This document shows positions 30,968 through 41,735 of a stretch of DNA of 64,000 bases, piece after piece; within the stretch, counting starts at the first letter, position 1, and the number at the start of each line of letters is the position of its first letter. The stretch is from positions 513,501-577,500 of the forward strand of contig NC_020188.1 of NCBI RefSeq assembly GCF_000315915.1. The letters are read 5' to 3'. This stretch comes from Henningerozyma blattae CBS 6284 (Eukaryota; Ascomycota; Saccharomycetes; Saccharomycetales; Saccharomycetaceae). The notes beneath the pieces are model-generated. The model was given only the letters and a program-made list of their open reading frames with translations, was not told the DNA's origin and ran no database searches. A program made the translations under genes and the position numbers.

Positions 30968-32617
30968 TTATAATGCAGAAAAAATGAATAAATTATTTGT
31001 TGCAGCCAAAGCAATACTATTTTCTCTTGGATGCCAAGAGAAATGTAAAATAGATTTTTTAAAATCGATATCATCACCCCAATCCTTAATCTTATTTGAT
31101 CTTTGATTCATCGAACCGATTCTTTTGCTCTTAAAGGCCGCTTTATCGGCTTGTAAAACAATTTCATTAGTGAATAAATTATTTGATTTATCAGTTGAAT
31201 TTGAATCAATATCATTCATTTCGTAATCCATATCATCAGGGTTTGAGTTATTGTTTCGGCTATTATTATTATTAGAATGTGAATTATTATTATGCGAATG
31301 CGAGTGTTGTGAATGAGAATGCGAAGAAGAAGAAGAAGATGAAGATTGTTTATGCCTACTTGAAGTTGAAGTTGAGTTGAAATCTTTTACAATTGTTGGA
31401 ATAGTATCATCAATTGAATTATTTATTACATTTGGATATATCATAAAATTATTATTATAAGAACCTGTCATCAAACTTTTTGAATCACCTGAGAATTCTA
31501 TTTCAAATTTATCAAAAATAGCATCATTTTCATAAGTATCACTCAATCTTTCTTTTAATTGATCATGGATGTTGATTGTTTTAATAGGTTTACTATCCAT
31601 ATTAATATCCCAAATTTTAACAGTCAAGTAATCTCTTGAAGCAATATATCTACCATTTGGACTAAATTTCACATCAGATATGGAGGAAGTAATTTCTGTG
31701 AAAAAATTATGATTATTTGGATCTAAAAATTCTTCAAAAATTTTCGGTTTATAATCACAAAGAGCATTTGTTCTCATATCACATAACCTAATAGTACCTT
31801 TTGAAGAAGAATACATGAATAAATTACAAAATTGTGGATGGAAGTCTGCACATGTAATGACTTCAGTTAATTCTTCCATATTTGTTGGTTTAATATCAAC
31901 GATATTAAAACTTTGATCAGGTATATTTAAATTCCAAAGATTAATTCTTAAATCATCGGCAGATATAAAAGTTTCTTGATCTGAATTAGGTGAGATGGAA
32001 TTAATATGATAAGTATGAGCATTTGAATATATTTTTTTTGGCTGAGCAGCTATTATTTTATCATGTTGTGATAATTTAGGCAAGGTTAAATCTTTAATTG
32101 TTTTCCATTTATTACGATTAGTACTACTAGTGTCGTCTAAAGTATGATTATTTGAAGATACTAATTTTATATTTTTTTCATAAATTTTCCATAATTTGAT
32201 TGTCTTATCGTTTGTTGATAAAAGGAAATGAGATTTCTGAGTTGGTTTTAACCATTTAATTTGATTAATTTTTTCTTCGATTTCTAAAGATTTCAAATAA
32301 TCGAATTCTGCATCATGAGATTGGAATTCTGTCAAGAATCTATATTCACAATGTTTGGATTCATTATTTTTTTCAAATAAAACGACTCTACCACCTCTAT
32401 CACCAGTGGCAAGATAATCACCCGAATTATCAAACTCTACTGCTGTAATGATATCTGCTTCTGTAACAACAATATCCGCTTTATCACCAAAACATTGACT
32501 GAACTTGAAATCGAAATCTTCTTCGTCTGTATTTCCTTGTATATGTTTGTTATGATGGTTACCACCACCACCACCACTATTACTGCCGTTACTACTATTG
32601 TTATTGTGCTGACCCAT
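30968..32617 (-). CDS. CDC55: PP2A regulatory B subunit Cdc55
   Basis: A 549-residue WD40 beta-propeller, the B (B55/PR55) subunit that targets PP2A. After a Gly/Asn/His-rich leader ([20 protein letters not shown]), residues from about 35 read [40 protein letters not shown] and GGRVVLFEK, nearly identical to S. cerevisiae Cdc55 (526 residues, YGL190C). Further blades include [47 protein letters not shown] and [21 protein letters not shown] long Ser/His/Asn-rich insertion (about residues 415-465) lies before the last blade. Cdc55 controls the spindle checkpoint, mitotic exit and TORC1 output. The N-terminal extension is longer than in S. cerevisiae; the ATG at 32617 is the first in frame. Confidence 0.97.
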   Translation of the reverse strand: MGQHNNNSSNGSNSGGGGGNHHNKHIQGNTDEEDFDFKFSQCFGDKADIVVTEADIITAVEFDNSGDYLATGDRGGRVVLFEKNNESKHCEYRFLTEFQSHDAEFDYLKSLEIEEKINQIKWLKPTQKSHFLLSTNDKTIKLWKIYEKNIKLVSSNNHTLDDTSSTNRNKWKTIKDLTLPKLSQHDKIIAAQPKKIYSNAHTYHINSISPNSDQETFISADDLRINLWNLNIPDQSFNIVDIKPTNMEELTEVITCADFHPQFCNLFMYSSSKGTIRLCDMRTNALCDYKPKIFEEFLDPNNHNFFTEITSSISDVKFSPNGRYIASRDYLTVKIWDINMDSKPIKTINIHDQLKERLSDTYENDAIFDKFEIEFSGDSKSLMTGSYNNNFMIYPNVINNSIDDTIPTIVKDFNSTSTSSRHKQSSSSSSSSHSHSQHSHSHNNNSHSNNNNSRNNNSNPDDMDYEMNDIDSNSTDKSNNLFTNEIVLQADKAAFKSKRIGSMNQRSNKIKDWGDDIDFKKSILHFSWHPRENSIALAATNNLFIFSAL

Positions 32618-33964
32618 TTGTCTTGTTATCTTGGATGGCTTGTATTTCTTATATTGTAAAATAAAGGTTGAATGTGTAAGAGAAGTTTTTTAAAAAAAAG
32701 GAAGTAAAGGTTTTAATAATTGATAAATGAAGTTGCACCTATCTGCGTCGTCTGTCTTTTAGATCTGTCTGTGTGTTTATTATCTTTTTTTATATTCTTT
32801 TTCCTTTGTTTTTTTTTTTTTTTTTTGTCTTTTACTCTAATAATTTATTCTATGATAAAGTTAAAACTTGGCTAATTTTTTATTTTTTTTTCTTTTTTCG
32901 AACTTTAATATGATTTCAAAGGGAATAGAAAAAGGGTATATATCTCATTCAAATGAAATTCGAAAAATCGATAAAATTTAAAAAAAAAAAAATATTTAAA
33001 AGTTAAGGAAAGGATTATAGAAATAAAAAGCAATAAAAAAAAAAGGTAAAATTGAATAGTCTTTTTTTTTTAAATATTTTTTTAAGGGAGCGTGTGAAGG
33101 GAACGTGAAGGGGAAAAAAAAATGAAGAGGAGAAGAACTATACGCTGGTTTTTGAAAAGAAAAAAAAGGGTAATCTGAAACAACAAATATGGGACGTGCC
33201 AATTGAGTTGTAAAGCAAAATCTTATCTAATCTTTGTAACGTAAATCAATTAATCTGCTTATACACTATACTTCGAATTGCTAGGTTCTAAGGGCGGTAA
33301 TAGTATCCTGATTGGTAGGATTTTTATGCAGTTGGAAAAAAAAATTTTTTTTAATATATAGATATATTTTGTTAAATGATTTGCCTAAACTAAAGAGTTG
33401 CAAAGTGTAAAGAATTAATTGTTCCTCAGTATCAAGATTTCAAGGATCAAGATCTTTTAATAAATAATTGAAACACTAGAATAGTCAAAGAAAGGTAGTG
33501 GTTAACCAAGACAGTAGCAATAGCCAGAAAGTCTATGTTACTAAGTTAATCAATTGTAAGAAATTACGGGATACACTTTACATTGTGTGGTAGGTATCTG
33601 GAAAATGGAAATAAAGGGATGGCTGGGAAATACAGGGCGTCTGAGTAAAAAAAATAAAACAGCAATAAAAAGAGGACGGAAAAATAGATGGAATTTTTTT
33701 CTTTAAAAAAAAAGACTTACCCGGCTGTCGTGTGAGATGACACAAAACTTGTTCAAACTAAATATGGAGAAATAAGCTATGCATGGGTGTGTATTGTTTG
33801 AGCGTATATTGTTTAGAGTATATGTGTTTAGAGTATAGATGTTGTAGAGTATATAGATGAATATTGCCTGGGAAAGCAAACCGAGTGTACTAGACTAAAG
33901 AGATTAAAATAATATATGAAATAATAAAATAATAAATTATAATGGGTTAGTATAGAACAATGAC
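32618..33964. other. CDC55 upstream / RPS26 downstream region
   Basis: A 1.35 kb stretch without a gene and with many poly-A/T tracts (for example 32808-32826, 32982-32993). A Reb1-type TTACCCG is at 33717-33723, about 240 bp beyond the RPS26 stop, where it could serve as a roadblock terminator or upstream CDC55 element. Confidence 0.55.
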
Positions 33965-34324
33965 TTAGTTGGCTTTCTTGGCGGCATCAGCTGGAGAGAC
34001 TCTGGATTCTCTGTTGAATCTAGCTCTTTGTGGAGGAGTTCTGATTCTTCTGTCGGATCTGGATCTGACTCTAACGATTCTGGCGTGAATAGCACAAGAG
34101 ACACAGTAGTGCAACTTGTTGTAGGTCTTTGGTAAAGCGTATTCAGCGTAGACGGAAGCTTCAGACAAATCTCTGACAGCAGCGGCTTCAACGATGTTTC
34201 TGATAGCCATTCTCTTGATGGCCTTGTCCTTTGGAACAGATTTGGAACAGTTGACACATCTGACTGGTTTGACGTGACCTCTACCCTTCTTGTTTCTACC
34301 GTTGGAAGCTCTCTTCTTTGGCAT
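33965..34324 (-). CDS. RPS26A: Small-subunit ribosomal protein eS26 (Rps26)
   Basis: A 119-residue protein of the 40S subunit, positioned at the mRNA exit channel. It opens [20 protein letters not shown] and has the zinc-binding pairs C23-x2-C26 (CVNC) and C74-x2-C77 (CVSC), followed by [16 protein letters not shown] and a basic tail. Length is identical to S. cerevisiae Rps26A (119). No intron is seen. The neighbours CDC55 and COX4 match YGL189C (RPS26A); in S. cerevisiae the paralogue RPS26B is YER131W. The upstream region carries a Reb1 site and a palindromic element. Confidence 0.97.
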   Translation of the reverse strand: MPKKRASNGRNKKGRGHVKPVRCVNCSKSVPKDKAIKRMAIRNIVEAAAVRDLSEASVYAEYALPKTYNKLHYCVSCAIHARIVRVRSRSDRRIRTPPQRARFNRESRVSPADAAKKAN

Positions 34325-34479
34325 TTTGACTGTTAAAAAACGTGTACTTGTTTATCTGTTTTTTTTTTTTTCTCTCTTCAATAATGGAAGCAATTGTGTT
34401 AACAAAAGATTGAAAACAGAAATAATAGAAAAAAACAAATTCAAATAGTTTAATAGTTAGTAAACCGATATTCTTTAAT

Positions 34480-34486
34480 TTACCCG
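34480..34486. promoter_or_regulatory. Reb1 site upstream of RPS26
   Basis: TTACCCG (CGGGTAA on the RPS26 strand) about 155 bp upstream of the start codon matches the Reb1 consensus. Reb1 commonly clears nucleosomes at such promoters. Confidence 0.55.
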
Positions 34487-34489
34487 CTG

Positions 34490-34515
34490 AGCAAGCATGG
34501 CTGGCATGGCTTGCT
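34490..34515. promoter_or_regulatory. Palindromic element next to the Reb1 site
   Basis: Imperfect inverted repeat AGCAAGCATGG / CATGGCTTGCT, arms of about 10 bp, lying 3 bp from the Reb1 site in the RPS26 promoter. A dimeric binding site is plausible; the factor is unknown. Confidence 0.4.
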
Positions 34516-34917
34516 GAAACGTCTGAGCATAAGCGTCGTTATTCATGTAGGTACATACTTTATTATGGCTATGGTTTGTTTGTAAATCAAATAAAGGTTA
34601 AAAATTCAAATACAAGATATTTCACTTTTAACACTATAATATTTGATATACTTTTTGCACTCGGGCTGTGTGTCTCTCTCTTACTGAGAGACTCATGGAA
34701 CAGTCCGAAATTTTGGCAGAGTTTGTTTCAGGAGGAGCCGATTTTTCAGGAGGAGAGCCGAAGTTGCGTTCTGCGTGGGTGGAAAAGTGGTGCAAAAGCG
34801 AGAGAAAAAGCGAATGGAATTTTGTGAAAATAAAATAGAGAAGAAAAGAAAAATATCCTGGGTGTGGTGTGCAGGTGTGTAGGTAGACAGGGAAGAAAAC
34901 AGGGACACCAACAAGAG

Positions 34918-34955
34918 ATAACATAACATAACATAACATAACATAACATAACATT
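34918..34955. repeat. AACAT pentamer microsatellite
   Basis: About seven and a half copies of AACAT/ATAAC, non-coding. Confidence 0.95.
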
Positions 34956-35394
34956 ACACACAAATAGCTATGCATCCCCCTCACTTCAAATGCAATGCAA
35001 TCCAATATGGATAATATACTTGAAAGAATATAAATATAAATAATAAATATAAATATAGAGGAGAATATAGAATAAGTAACATAGGATGACAGAGGTCCAA
35101 ATGAGGAAGCATCGTGCTAATTAAATTGGTCATTGAAAATAACAGGAGTATACAACTGAGTAAAACTCCTTCTCTCTCTGACTTTACTTGCACTATTTAC
35201 TGGCAGGAGCATACTCAAAATTATAACTTTGCAACCTTGATCCCAATGACCAACCCAACTAGTACGAAAAAAAGGAAGCCTGAGTTTGGTAGATACACGG
35301 GACGCCACCCTTTAGAGGAGATATTAGAGAGAAAAAAACAACACACACACACAGGACATATACACATCATAAAACACCGAATGAATATCAACCC

Positions 35395-35928
35395 TTAATG
35401 ATGATCTTCTTCGGTCTTGACACCAATGTAATTCAACTTAAATACAGAACCACATTCCCAACATCTGGCAACTTGGTTAATGGTTGGCTTCAACCACATA
35501 GTCTCGTGGGTCCCAGCTGGACAACCGGAACAACCAACATATCTGTATTCATCGTAGGAATCCACTATGATAGGATCAGCCATGGTACCGATTCTATTGG
35601 CTTGCAATGGCTTGGTGTCGAAGAATTCAACACCTTCCATCTTACCCATCAATTCCAATCTTTCCATACCTGTAGCTTGTTCCAAATCGGTTGGAACAGT
35701 ACCTTCTTTAGCACCTTTACCGATTAATGTTTCACGGCCCTTGACATCTGCCAAAGTCTCAGCAGTCTTACTTTCAACTCCTGATTCTTGACTTAGAAGT
35801 CTTGAAACTGTCCATAGGTTTCTCGAGCTTGGCACACAGACTGCAGAAGTGGCTACACGACTGGCATATAATGGGCTTTTCCTTAATATAAGGTTTCTAC
35901 TTTGACTTCTTAAGACCTGTTTGAACAT
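35395..35928 (-). CDS. COX4: Cytochrome c oxidase subunit Cox4 (Vb)
   Basis: A 177-residue zinc-binding subunit of complex IV on the matrix side of the inner membrane. The N-terminus MFKQVLRSQSRNLILRKSPL is Arg-rich without acidic residues, a typical mitochondrial presequence. The mature part has GRETLIGKGAKEGTVPTDLE and the zinc motif C133-x2-C136, H141, C156-x2-C159 (GCSGCPAGTH, CWECGSVFKL). It is longer than the 155 residues of S. cerevisiae Cox4 (YGL187C), mainly in the presequence and linker. One TTATTGGT (35960-35967) matches a HAP-type CCAAT box, but it lies only about 30 bp from the ATG, so its role is doubtful. Confidence 0.97.
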   Translation of the reverse strand: MFKQVLRSQSRNLILRKSPLYASRVATSAVCVPSSRNLWTVSRLLSQESGVESKTAETLADVKGRETLIGKGAKEGTVPTDLEQATGMERLELMGKMEGVEFFDTKPLQANRIGTMADPIIVDSYDEYRYVGCSGCPAGTHETMWLKPTINQVARCWECGSVFKLNYIGVKTEEDHH

Positions 35929-36678
35929 CCTGTATGACTATGAGGTTATATTATTGTTGTTATTGGTAGTGCTATTAATAGCGTTGTTGCTTAGTTACTA
36001 TACGTGATGTATTCTATTGTGTAGTAAGTGGGGTTGTGTTACAGAAAGAACTATACAAAAACACACCCTTTTGTTTATATGGCTTGTAACAAAAACGCAA
36101 CTGTGTTTGCACAGTAAAAATTTTTAACAATGTATTTATATTGCGAGAAACCCACGGCCAGATAAGGGGCGGAAGCTGCCAACTTTGCTTCTGCTCGGCA
36201 TCACCCCAGATCTTCTTTTTCCGGTGATGTTTATCTCTAGTTACAGAAAGCCTCCATTATTCGATATTACCGATCCGATAGTTTTCCATGACTGCTTATG
36301 GTAGTCTGACAGGCTACGCGCCACTATATTTGATGTCACAATATGATGATGCCTATGCATCTGTATATATAAATACGTATATAAGACCTCTGGTCACATA
36401 TCAGCCTGTGGTATTATATAATGTGTCTGTTGTAGAGTAGGATAGAATGGAATATTATAGTATAAAAAAGTATAGAAAAGTAGTTTATAGGGGGGCTCGC
36501 CAGCTGGAACACAGGACTGACAGCTAAATTAGTAGTGTTTCATAGGACAAAATAAAAACAAACATGAACAAATGGAAATACGAATGAATAATGCAAAAAA
36601 TATATATATAATGTGTAAAGGGAAAAAACAAATCGACCAGAGTCCAAGCAGGAGTAGGTACTGGCATGATCTAGTAGA
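35929..36678. other. COX4 upstream / TPN1 downstream region
   Basis: About 0.75 kb, no gene. A more GC-rich patch at 36150-36240 (for example AGATAAGGGGCGGAAG) is the likely COX4 control region. AT-rich elsewhere. Confidence 0.55.
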
Positions 36679-38532
36679 CTAACGTCCGAAATATTTTAAC
36701 TCAATATATCTCATAGGTGGGTAAGTGACAAAGCAGATGGCCATACTTAGCCACATACCTAAATCCCCACCGTATTTACCAAAATGCCTGGCCACTGGAC
36801 CGATCCAATATACTTGTGCCATACCTACTACCACACCAGCAACCCCACAACAGAACGATAGTGTGGCTGCAATCCCGTGAGTCAACACTGTAGGATCATT
36901 CCATTTATCCCAGTTATATCTAATCTTGCGCTTTCTTTGCTTTGCCTTTAATTGTCTGATGTTGTTGATAACATACATCTTTTCTATACCTTTCTCCCTG
37001 ACATCCAAAGAGTTGAGATCCACATTACTGTGCGTCTGAATACTGGTACGACTACCGTTGGAATCGCTAGAATCACTTTCTTCAGGTGGAAATTCCTTGA
37101 TGTATAGATGTAGGAAGAATCTACGGAAGATTTCATTCTCTTCGAATAAAATGGTGAAATACATGGTTAACCAATAACCGATCATAGGCAAGAAGTTACC
37201 TAAAATGGTACTGAAATGGTTTCTACCGACCAATGCACAAACCAAATAGATCACTGTGGCAACAATAGACCAGAACCATCTAGGAATCTTAGCTAATCTA
37301 ACACTAGCCAGTTGGATGGAGAATGCAGCTGAGTATGTATTGACAATATTATTAGAAACAAGACTGAAAACTAAAACAACAACACAGAATTTACCAAACC
37401 CATGCCATCTTTCAAAACCGGCCCATAATAGCCCACCCATACCATATCCAGCATAAAGTTTATTCCAAGGATCATAAGAAGCTGCAATACAACTGATCAA
37501 TATACCCAAGACACCAACAAATATTGTGGGTATTGTGATACCAAAGAAAGTTAATAAAAACACATAACCTGGATGAACATCTTCAGGAAACAAAATATAA
37601 TAATCGGCTGTAATGGACCCCCAAGTAGATGTAATTGAATAACATAATGAGAAGTAACTCATCCAATTACCCTTGATAGTTGCTTTGGTCATATCAACAT
37701 TCTTGAAATCATCGACTAAACTAAATTTATCACTTGAGGAGATATACAATAATAAAAATGTAGTCATAACTGGTATTGCCATATATGTTTCCACTTTCAA
37801 GACTTGTTTGATACCAAATGTGGCGACAACAAATGAACAGACAGTAACAATGACAATACCAACCCATAGGGGCACTTTACCATTCGAAATGACTGCTAAC
37901 ATTTCACCACCAACAACTGAATTGACCACTGACCAACCCAACACACCAATAATGGCAGCTAGAGCAATAAACTTGACAAAAAACCAACCAAATAAATATC
38001 TAGCAGTCACCATTTGTCTACAACCTGATTGAGGACCCATAATAGAACAATAGGCAGCAACCAAACAACCAATTATAACACTGACTAAACCGGATACTAA
38101 ACATTCATGATATGTTAAACCAAATACTAAAGGTCCCAACAAAAATGATGACATAGATGATAAACCACCTGTAGCACTAATCCAAATACCTGTAACATGT
38201 AAAACTTGTGTCTTGAATGTACCTCTCTGGTCTGCGGGAATACGATCGATACCATTGGATTCAACACCTAACGAATCAATCTTGTTAGATACTAGTTTAA
38301 TGAAATTCCAAACTTTATTTCCTTTTTTCTTGGGATTCTGTCCTTGTTCGATATCATGTTCTATATCCGGTTGATCATCGAATTCATCTTCATCATCATC
38401 ATCACCCGGAAAGGTAAGAATTTCGGTTTGCTGATATTTTTGGTCATCAATCTTATTCTTATTGAAATTATCCTCTTCTTCTATTTCATTCTGACCTTGT
38501 CTCCAATAGACAGATGTACCTTCATTCACCAT
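36679..38532 (-). CDS. TPN1: Vitamin B6 (pyridoxine) transporter Tpn1
   Basis: A 617-residue plasma-membrane proton symporter for pyridoxine, of the purine-cytosine permease (NCS1) family. Family blocks match S. cerevisiae Tpn1 (579 residues, YGL186C): LWI-like HVTGIWISATGGLSSMSSFL, AYCSIMGPQSGCRQMVTARY, LGWSVVNSVVGGEMLAVISN, SLCYSITSTWGSITADYYIL, and LVGRNHFSTILGNFLPMIGY. About twelve spans are visible. The N-terminal tail (about 90 residues) is acidic and the loop near residue 500 is Ser/Asn-rich. The C-terminus YPPMRYIELKYFGR also matches. Position between COX4 and MND1 agrees with S. cerevisiae. Confidence 0.96.
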   Translation of the reverse strand: MVNEGTSVYWRQGQNEIEEEDNFNKNKIDDQKYQQTEILTFPGDDDDEDEFDDQPDIEHDIEQGQNPKKKGNKVWNFIKLVSNKIDSLGVESNGIDRIPADQRGTFKTQVLHVTGIWISATGGLSSMSSFLLGPLVFGLTYHECLVSGLVSVIIGCLVAAYCSIMGPQSGCRQMVTARYLFGWFFVKFIALAAIIGVLGWSVVNSVVGGEMLAVISNGKVPLWVGIVIVTVCSFVVATFGIKQVLKVETYMAIPVMTTFLLLYISSSDKFSLVDDFKNVDMTKATIKGNWMSYFSLCYSITSTWGSITADYYILFPEDVHPGYVFLLTFFGITIPTIFVGVLGILISCIAASYDPWNKLYAGYGMGGLLWAGFERWHGFGKFCVVVLVFSLVSNNIVNTYSAAFSIQLASVRLAKIPRWFWSIVATVIYLVCALVGRNHFSTILGNFLPMIGYWLTMYFTILFEENEIFRRFFLHLYIKEFPPEESDSSDSNGSRTSIQTHSNVDLNSLDVREKGIEKMYVINNIRQLKAKQRKRKIRYNWDKWNDPTVLTHGIAATLSFCCGVAGVVVGMAQVYWIGPVARHFGKYGGDLGMWLSMAICFVTYPPMRYIELKYFGR

Positions 38533-39851
38533 ATTTAACGATTGAATTTAGATGTGTTGTTTTAACAAAAAAAAAAAACTAAAAAAGAACAGTTTCTTTT
38601 TTTATTTTTTTTTCTTAAAGTATACGCTTTATTGTGGTAAAAATGAAAATAATAAAAAAAAAATACTCGGCTAGAATGCTTAGCAAATGTTTTAAAATTT
38701 AAGCTATTTTTATACAGTTATGATTATACTGTAAACTGATTTTTTAAATTGGAGTGACAGATATAATTTTAGTATGGAAAATCAATGAAAGTCCTTAATG
38801 ATGTGCATATGCTTTAGTATATATAGACCAAACGAAAGAAAAAGAAATACCTTAAAAATCGCGAGAAGTCAAAATTCAAATGCTTAAATTTAACTTCTTT
38901 TTTGACTGCGCTACTCTCTGACTAAACCTGTGCCCAATACACGGCGATATTTTGCGATGACTATTACAACGCGTATATAAGAACCCGTATATTTCCCACA
39001 TTGCCGTCCACCACAGCTAATCCTAAAAAAATTCTTCAGCCTAATGGCCATTATTCCAAATTTAGTGTGGCATATTAACGGACCTTTGAAATTTTACTGG
39101 TTACTCTCTGTAATTTCATTGGCTTGTCACTACTCTCCTTGTCTACGGAAAATTTCGGTATTTTTCATTTCTCTGTCTAAATGTGGAAAAGTTCAATAAA
39201 GTATCTCATTCGAAAAATAAGCTTTGCATAGAAAAAAACTATAAAAAATTAAAATGATGACGTGCCAGTAATTTTGCGGATGCGACGGTACAAAACTCTA
39301 AGCGGAAACGGTAAACAGTAGAAGGCTTGCTCACATGACTCTAACCCAATCATAATCTATTTATGTTAGCGATAAAGTGATTTTTAGTTTTAGAGTGAAT
39401 TTCCTCTAGTGGGCTCTTTTTACTTGTTCTGAAAATTTATGGGTATTGAAAACAGGCAAACAGTTTAATTTAGTACGCGTTTATTGAAATAAAAACAAAT
39501 ATAGTGCTTTCTTTGTTTAGCTTAATGGGGTTTAACCTTGATAGAGAATAGAATAGACTCGAACTTATTTTCCCTGGGAAAGATAGCAAACATTCTTGAA
39601 ATCTTGAAAGATGAAATTATTATTGGTATATAATACACAGTTTGCAAAGAGTGCCAGTGACACGGCACACATTTTAGAATTTTAGGGATGGGATTCATAA
39701 TTTAAGGTTACAACAAAAAAAAGAATCATGTGTCGATCGGAATTATTCGGGTCCTAGATATTGAGAAATATAAAATTGATGAAATAAGGAATATCTTGAA
39801 TGTAAGCAATGTAGTTTCTAGAAATGAATCAGCTAATATGAGAAATTCCGA
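38533..39851. other. TPN1 upstream / MND1 downstream region
   Basis: A 1.3 kb gap between same-strand genes; no gene recognised. STR3 and others lie nearby in S. cerevisiae (YGL184C, YGL185C) and are absent here. A TATATAAG box-like sequence is near 38974. Confidence 0.5.
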
Positions 39852-40753
39852 TCATTTAATAACAAAACTTCTAAACTCCTCAGGGATGCCTAACTCCTTT
39901 CTGATCAGATCTGAATGTATGGCATATTTTTTACTTAGAAAATCGATTAATAATTCAATGTTGTCTGTGACTATCTGCAATGTTTCCCAATCTTTTTTCA
40001 ATTGTGCCTTTTTATTACTCATTGACTCACTAGTCCACTTGGTGGATTTAATTTTCTCAATTGCTGTGGTGGATTCTTTTTTCAAAGTCTGTAAATTTTG
40101 AAATTCCTTAATCTTGTCACTCCTAGAGAAGTCACTTTCTGTAGAAGTCAAAACTTTATTGTCTGCGATGTTTGAAGGGATGTTTACCATATTTTCAAGG
40201 ATTGGGGTAGTGGCATTGTTTTCAATTGTACCTGCTTTATCTTTTGTGTTTGTATTATTAATATTTATTTCATTTTTAACTTCGTTAATGCTAAAGATTT
40301 CTTTTCTTGAATGTGTTGATTCAAACTCAAATGTTTCTTGCAATTTTTTTATTTTTAACTTCCTATCAGCTATTAAATCTTGATAATGATTAAATGATTT
40401 CAACATTTTGTTATTTGATTGGTTTTTAAAACTCCAGTAAACATTAACAGCACCACATTTTTCCATAAAGATAACACCATCACTATCTTCATCTAACAAT
40501 TGTTGGATTAAATCTTTTACAACCATCGAAGATATACCTGGACATCTTTTTGGCACCAATTTCTCTAAATCTTTCATACTATAAATATTAAATTCTTCTT
40601 GCATAAAATTCAATATTCTAAGTTTTTTTTCTTGCAATGAAAGTCCCTTAGTTTTTGGTGGCTATTTAAAAAAGAATAATAATTTGTATTAGTAATATAT
40701 ATATATATATATATTGGATGCCATTATTTTTTTTAAATTGCTTAACATACCAT
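39852..40753 (-). CDS. MND1: Meiotic recombination protein Mnd1 (spliced, ATG-only exon 1)
   Basis: A 270-residue protein encoded by exon 1 (40751-40753, just ATG) and exon 2 (39852-40661), joined across an 89-nt intron. Spliced N-terminus: MPPKTKGLSLQEKKLRILNF, which aligns with S. cerevisiae MGPKRQTVSLEEKTARILDY. Next is the winged-helix segment SMKDLEKLVPKRCPGISSMV, VKDLIQQLLDEDSDGVIFME and CGAVNVYWSFKNQ, then coiled-coil, matching the family. Mnd1 works with Hop2 to stimulate Dmc1 strand invasion in meiosis. S. cerevisiae MND1 (YGL183C, 219 residues) also has a 5' intron. This copy is longer because of an Asn/Ser/Thr-rich insert (about residues 125-185). The upstream AACCGCCAAT at 40891-40900 resembles a weak Ume6 URS1 site, as expected for a meiotic gene but with mismatches. 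Confidence 0.92.
40662..40750 (-). other. Spliceosomal intron of MND1
   Basis: 89 nt on the minus strand: donor GTATGT directly after the ATG, branch site TACTAAT (plus 40688-40694; one base off TACTAAC), acceptor AAATAG. It contains a (TA)n run (about 40694-40715). Removing it restores the conserved Mnd1 N-terminus in frame. Confidence 0.9.
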
Positions 40754-41735
40754 GGTGTGTGTATGAATATTTCTCTCTTAATTCTTTTAAGTGTAATTTT
40801 CAAAGTAGATCTTTACTCTTTCTTTTAAAAAATAACGTATTTAAACTTTTAAATAAGGGAAAATCTTCGACGTGATGCGCCCCTAAAAATAACCGCCAAT
40901 GAAGCTGAAATGTTACCAAGAATTGTAATCAAAATGGAAAGAAAAAGAAAATATTAATAATATCAAGATATAATTACATTTTTGAAAACCTTTCTCTTTC
41001 CGTTTCGTTTTGTTCTTTTTCTAAGTTTTTTTTTTTTTACCGGTAAAGAGCCAGATTGCCCCTGAACAGATCTAATTAATGATTTTATATTTTTAAAATT
41101 GATTCCTACTGATAAAAATATTATATAAAAATTTAATACCAATAGCCAATCAAATATATCTAAACACATTTGTAACAGTTTTTTAAGATACCAATACAAT
41201 TACCACGTGATTTGCATTTTGTATGACTAAGATTTATGAAATTTCTCATATTTTCTTAAGCAGTTTGAGGTCACCCGGAAAGGAGGTGATGGCGCAAATT
41301 ATTTTCAAAACGAGACAAAAACCAAAATAAAATTAAACTTCTCAGTAGGGGAACGAACCCTCAAATTTCACAAGGAAAATCAATTATCTATTGAATAAAA
41401 AAAGGACAAAATTTGTTTATAAATATTAAGAAAAATGGATTTATTTGTTTATCCTTTTAACGTAAACATTTATATTTCTATTTTTTTCTTTTTTGTCTTT
41501 GTTTTGAATTTTCAAGTAAAGTTAAGGATTGAAGTTTGAGATCTCCCACATAACATTTTGCTATCAAGTTAAAAAATAAAAAAAGAATAAAAATAATATT
41601 TGCTAGCTAGAAATATTGAAGCATAAAACTCTGATAGAGATAACTTAATAATCAAATAAGAAGATCTACAGGGAGAACCAAACAATATAAAGTTCCAAAG
41701 AAATATTTACAAGTTTTTAAAATAAACAATCAAAT
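40754..41735. other. Divergent MND1-GTS1 promoter region
   Basis: Nearly 1 kb between divergent genes, no ORF. It holds the weak URS1-like site (40891-40900), a CACGTG (about 41202-41209), GGTCACCCGG near 41270, and a long A/T-rich GTS1 leader region. Confidence 0.55.

Larger units (their letters stand above)
34325..35394. other. RPS26 upstream / COX4 downstream region
   Basis: No gene. It contains the RPS26 promoter elements listed separately, a pentamer microsatellite (about 34918-34955), and AT-rich sequence. Overlapping frames such as those reading repeated LCYVM are artefacts of the pentamer. Confidence 0.6.

Noticed and set aside
34634..35005. Frames reading repeated LCYVM
   Set aside because: Produced by the AACAT pentamer microsatellite; no gene evidence.
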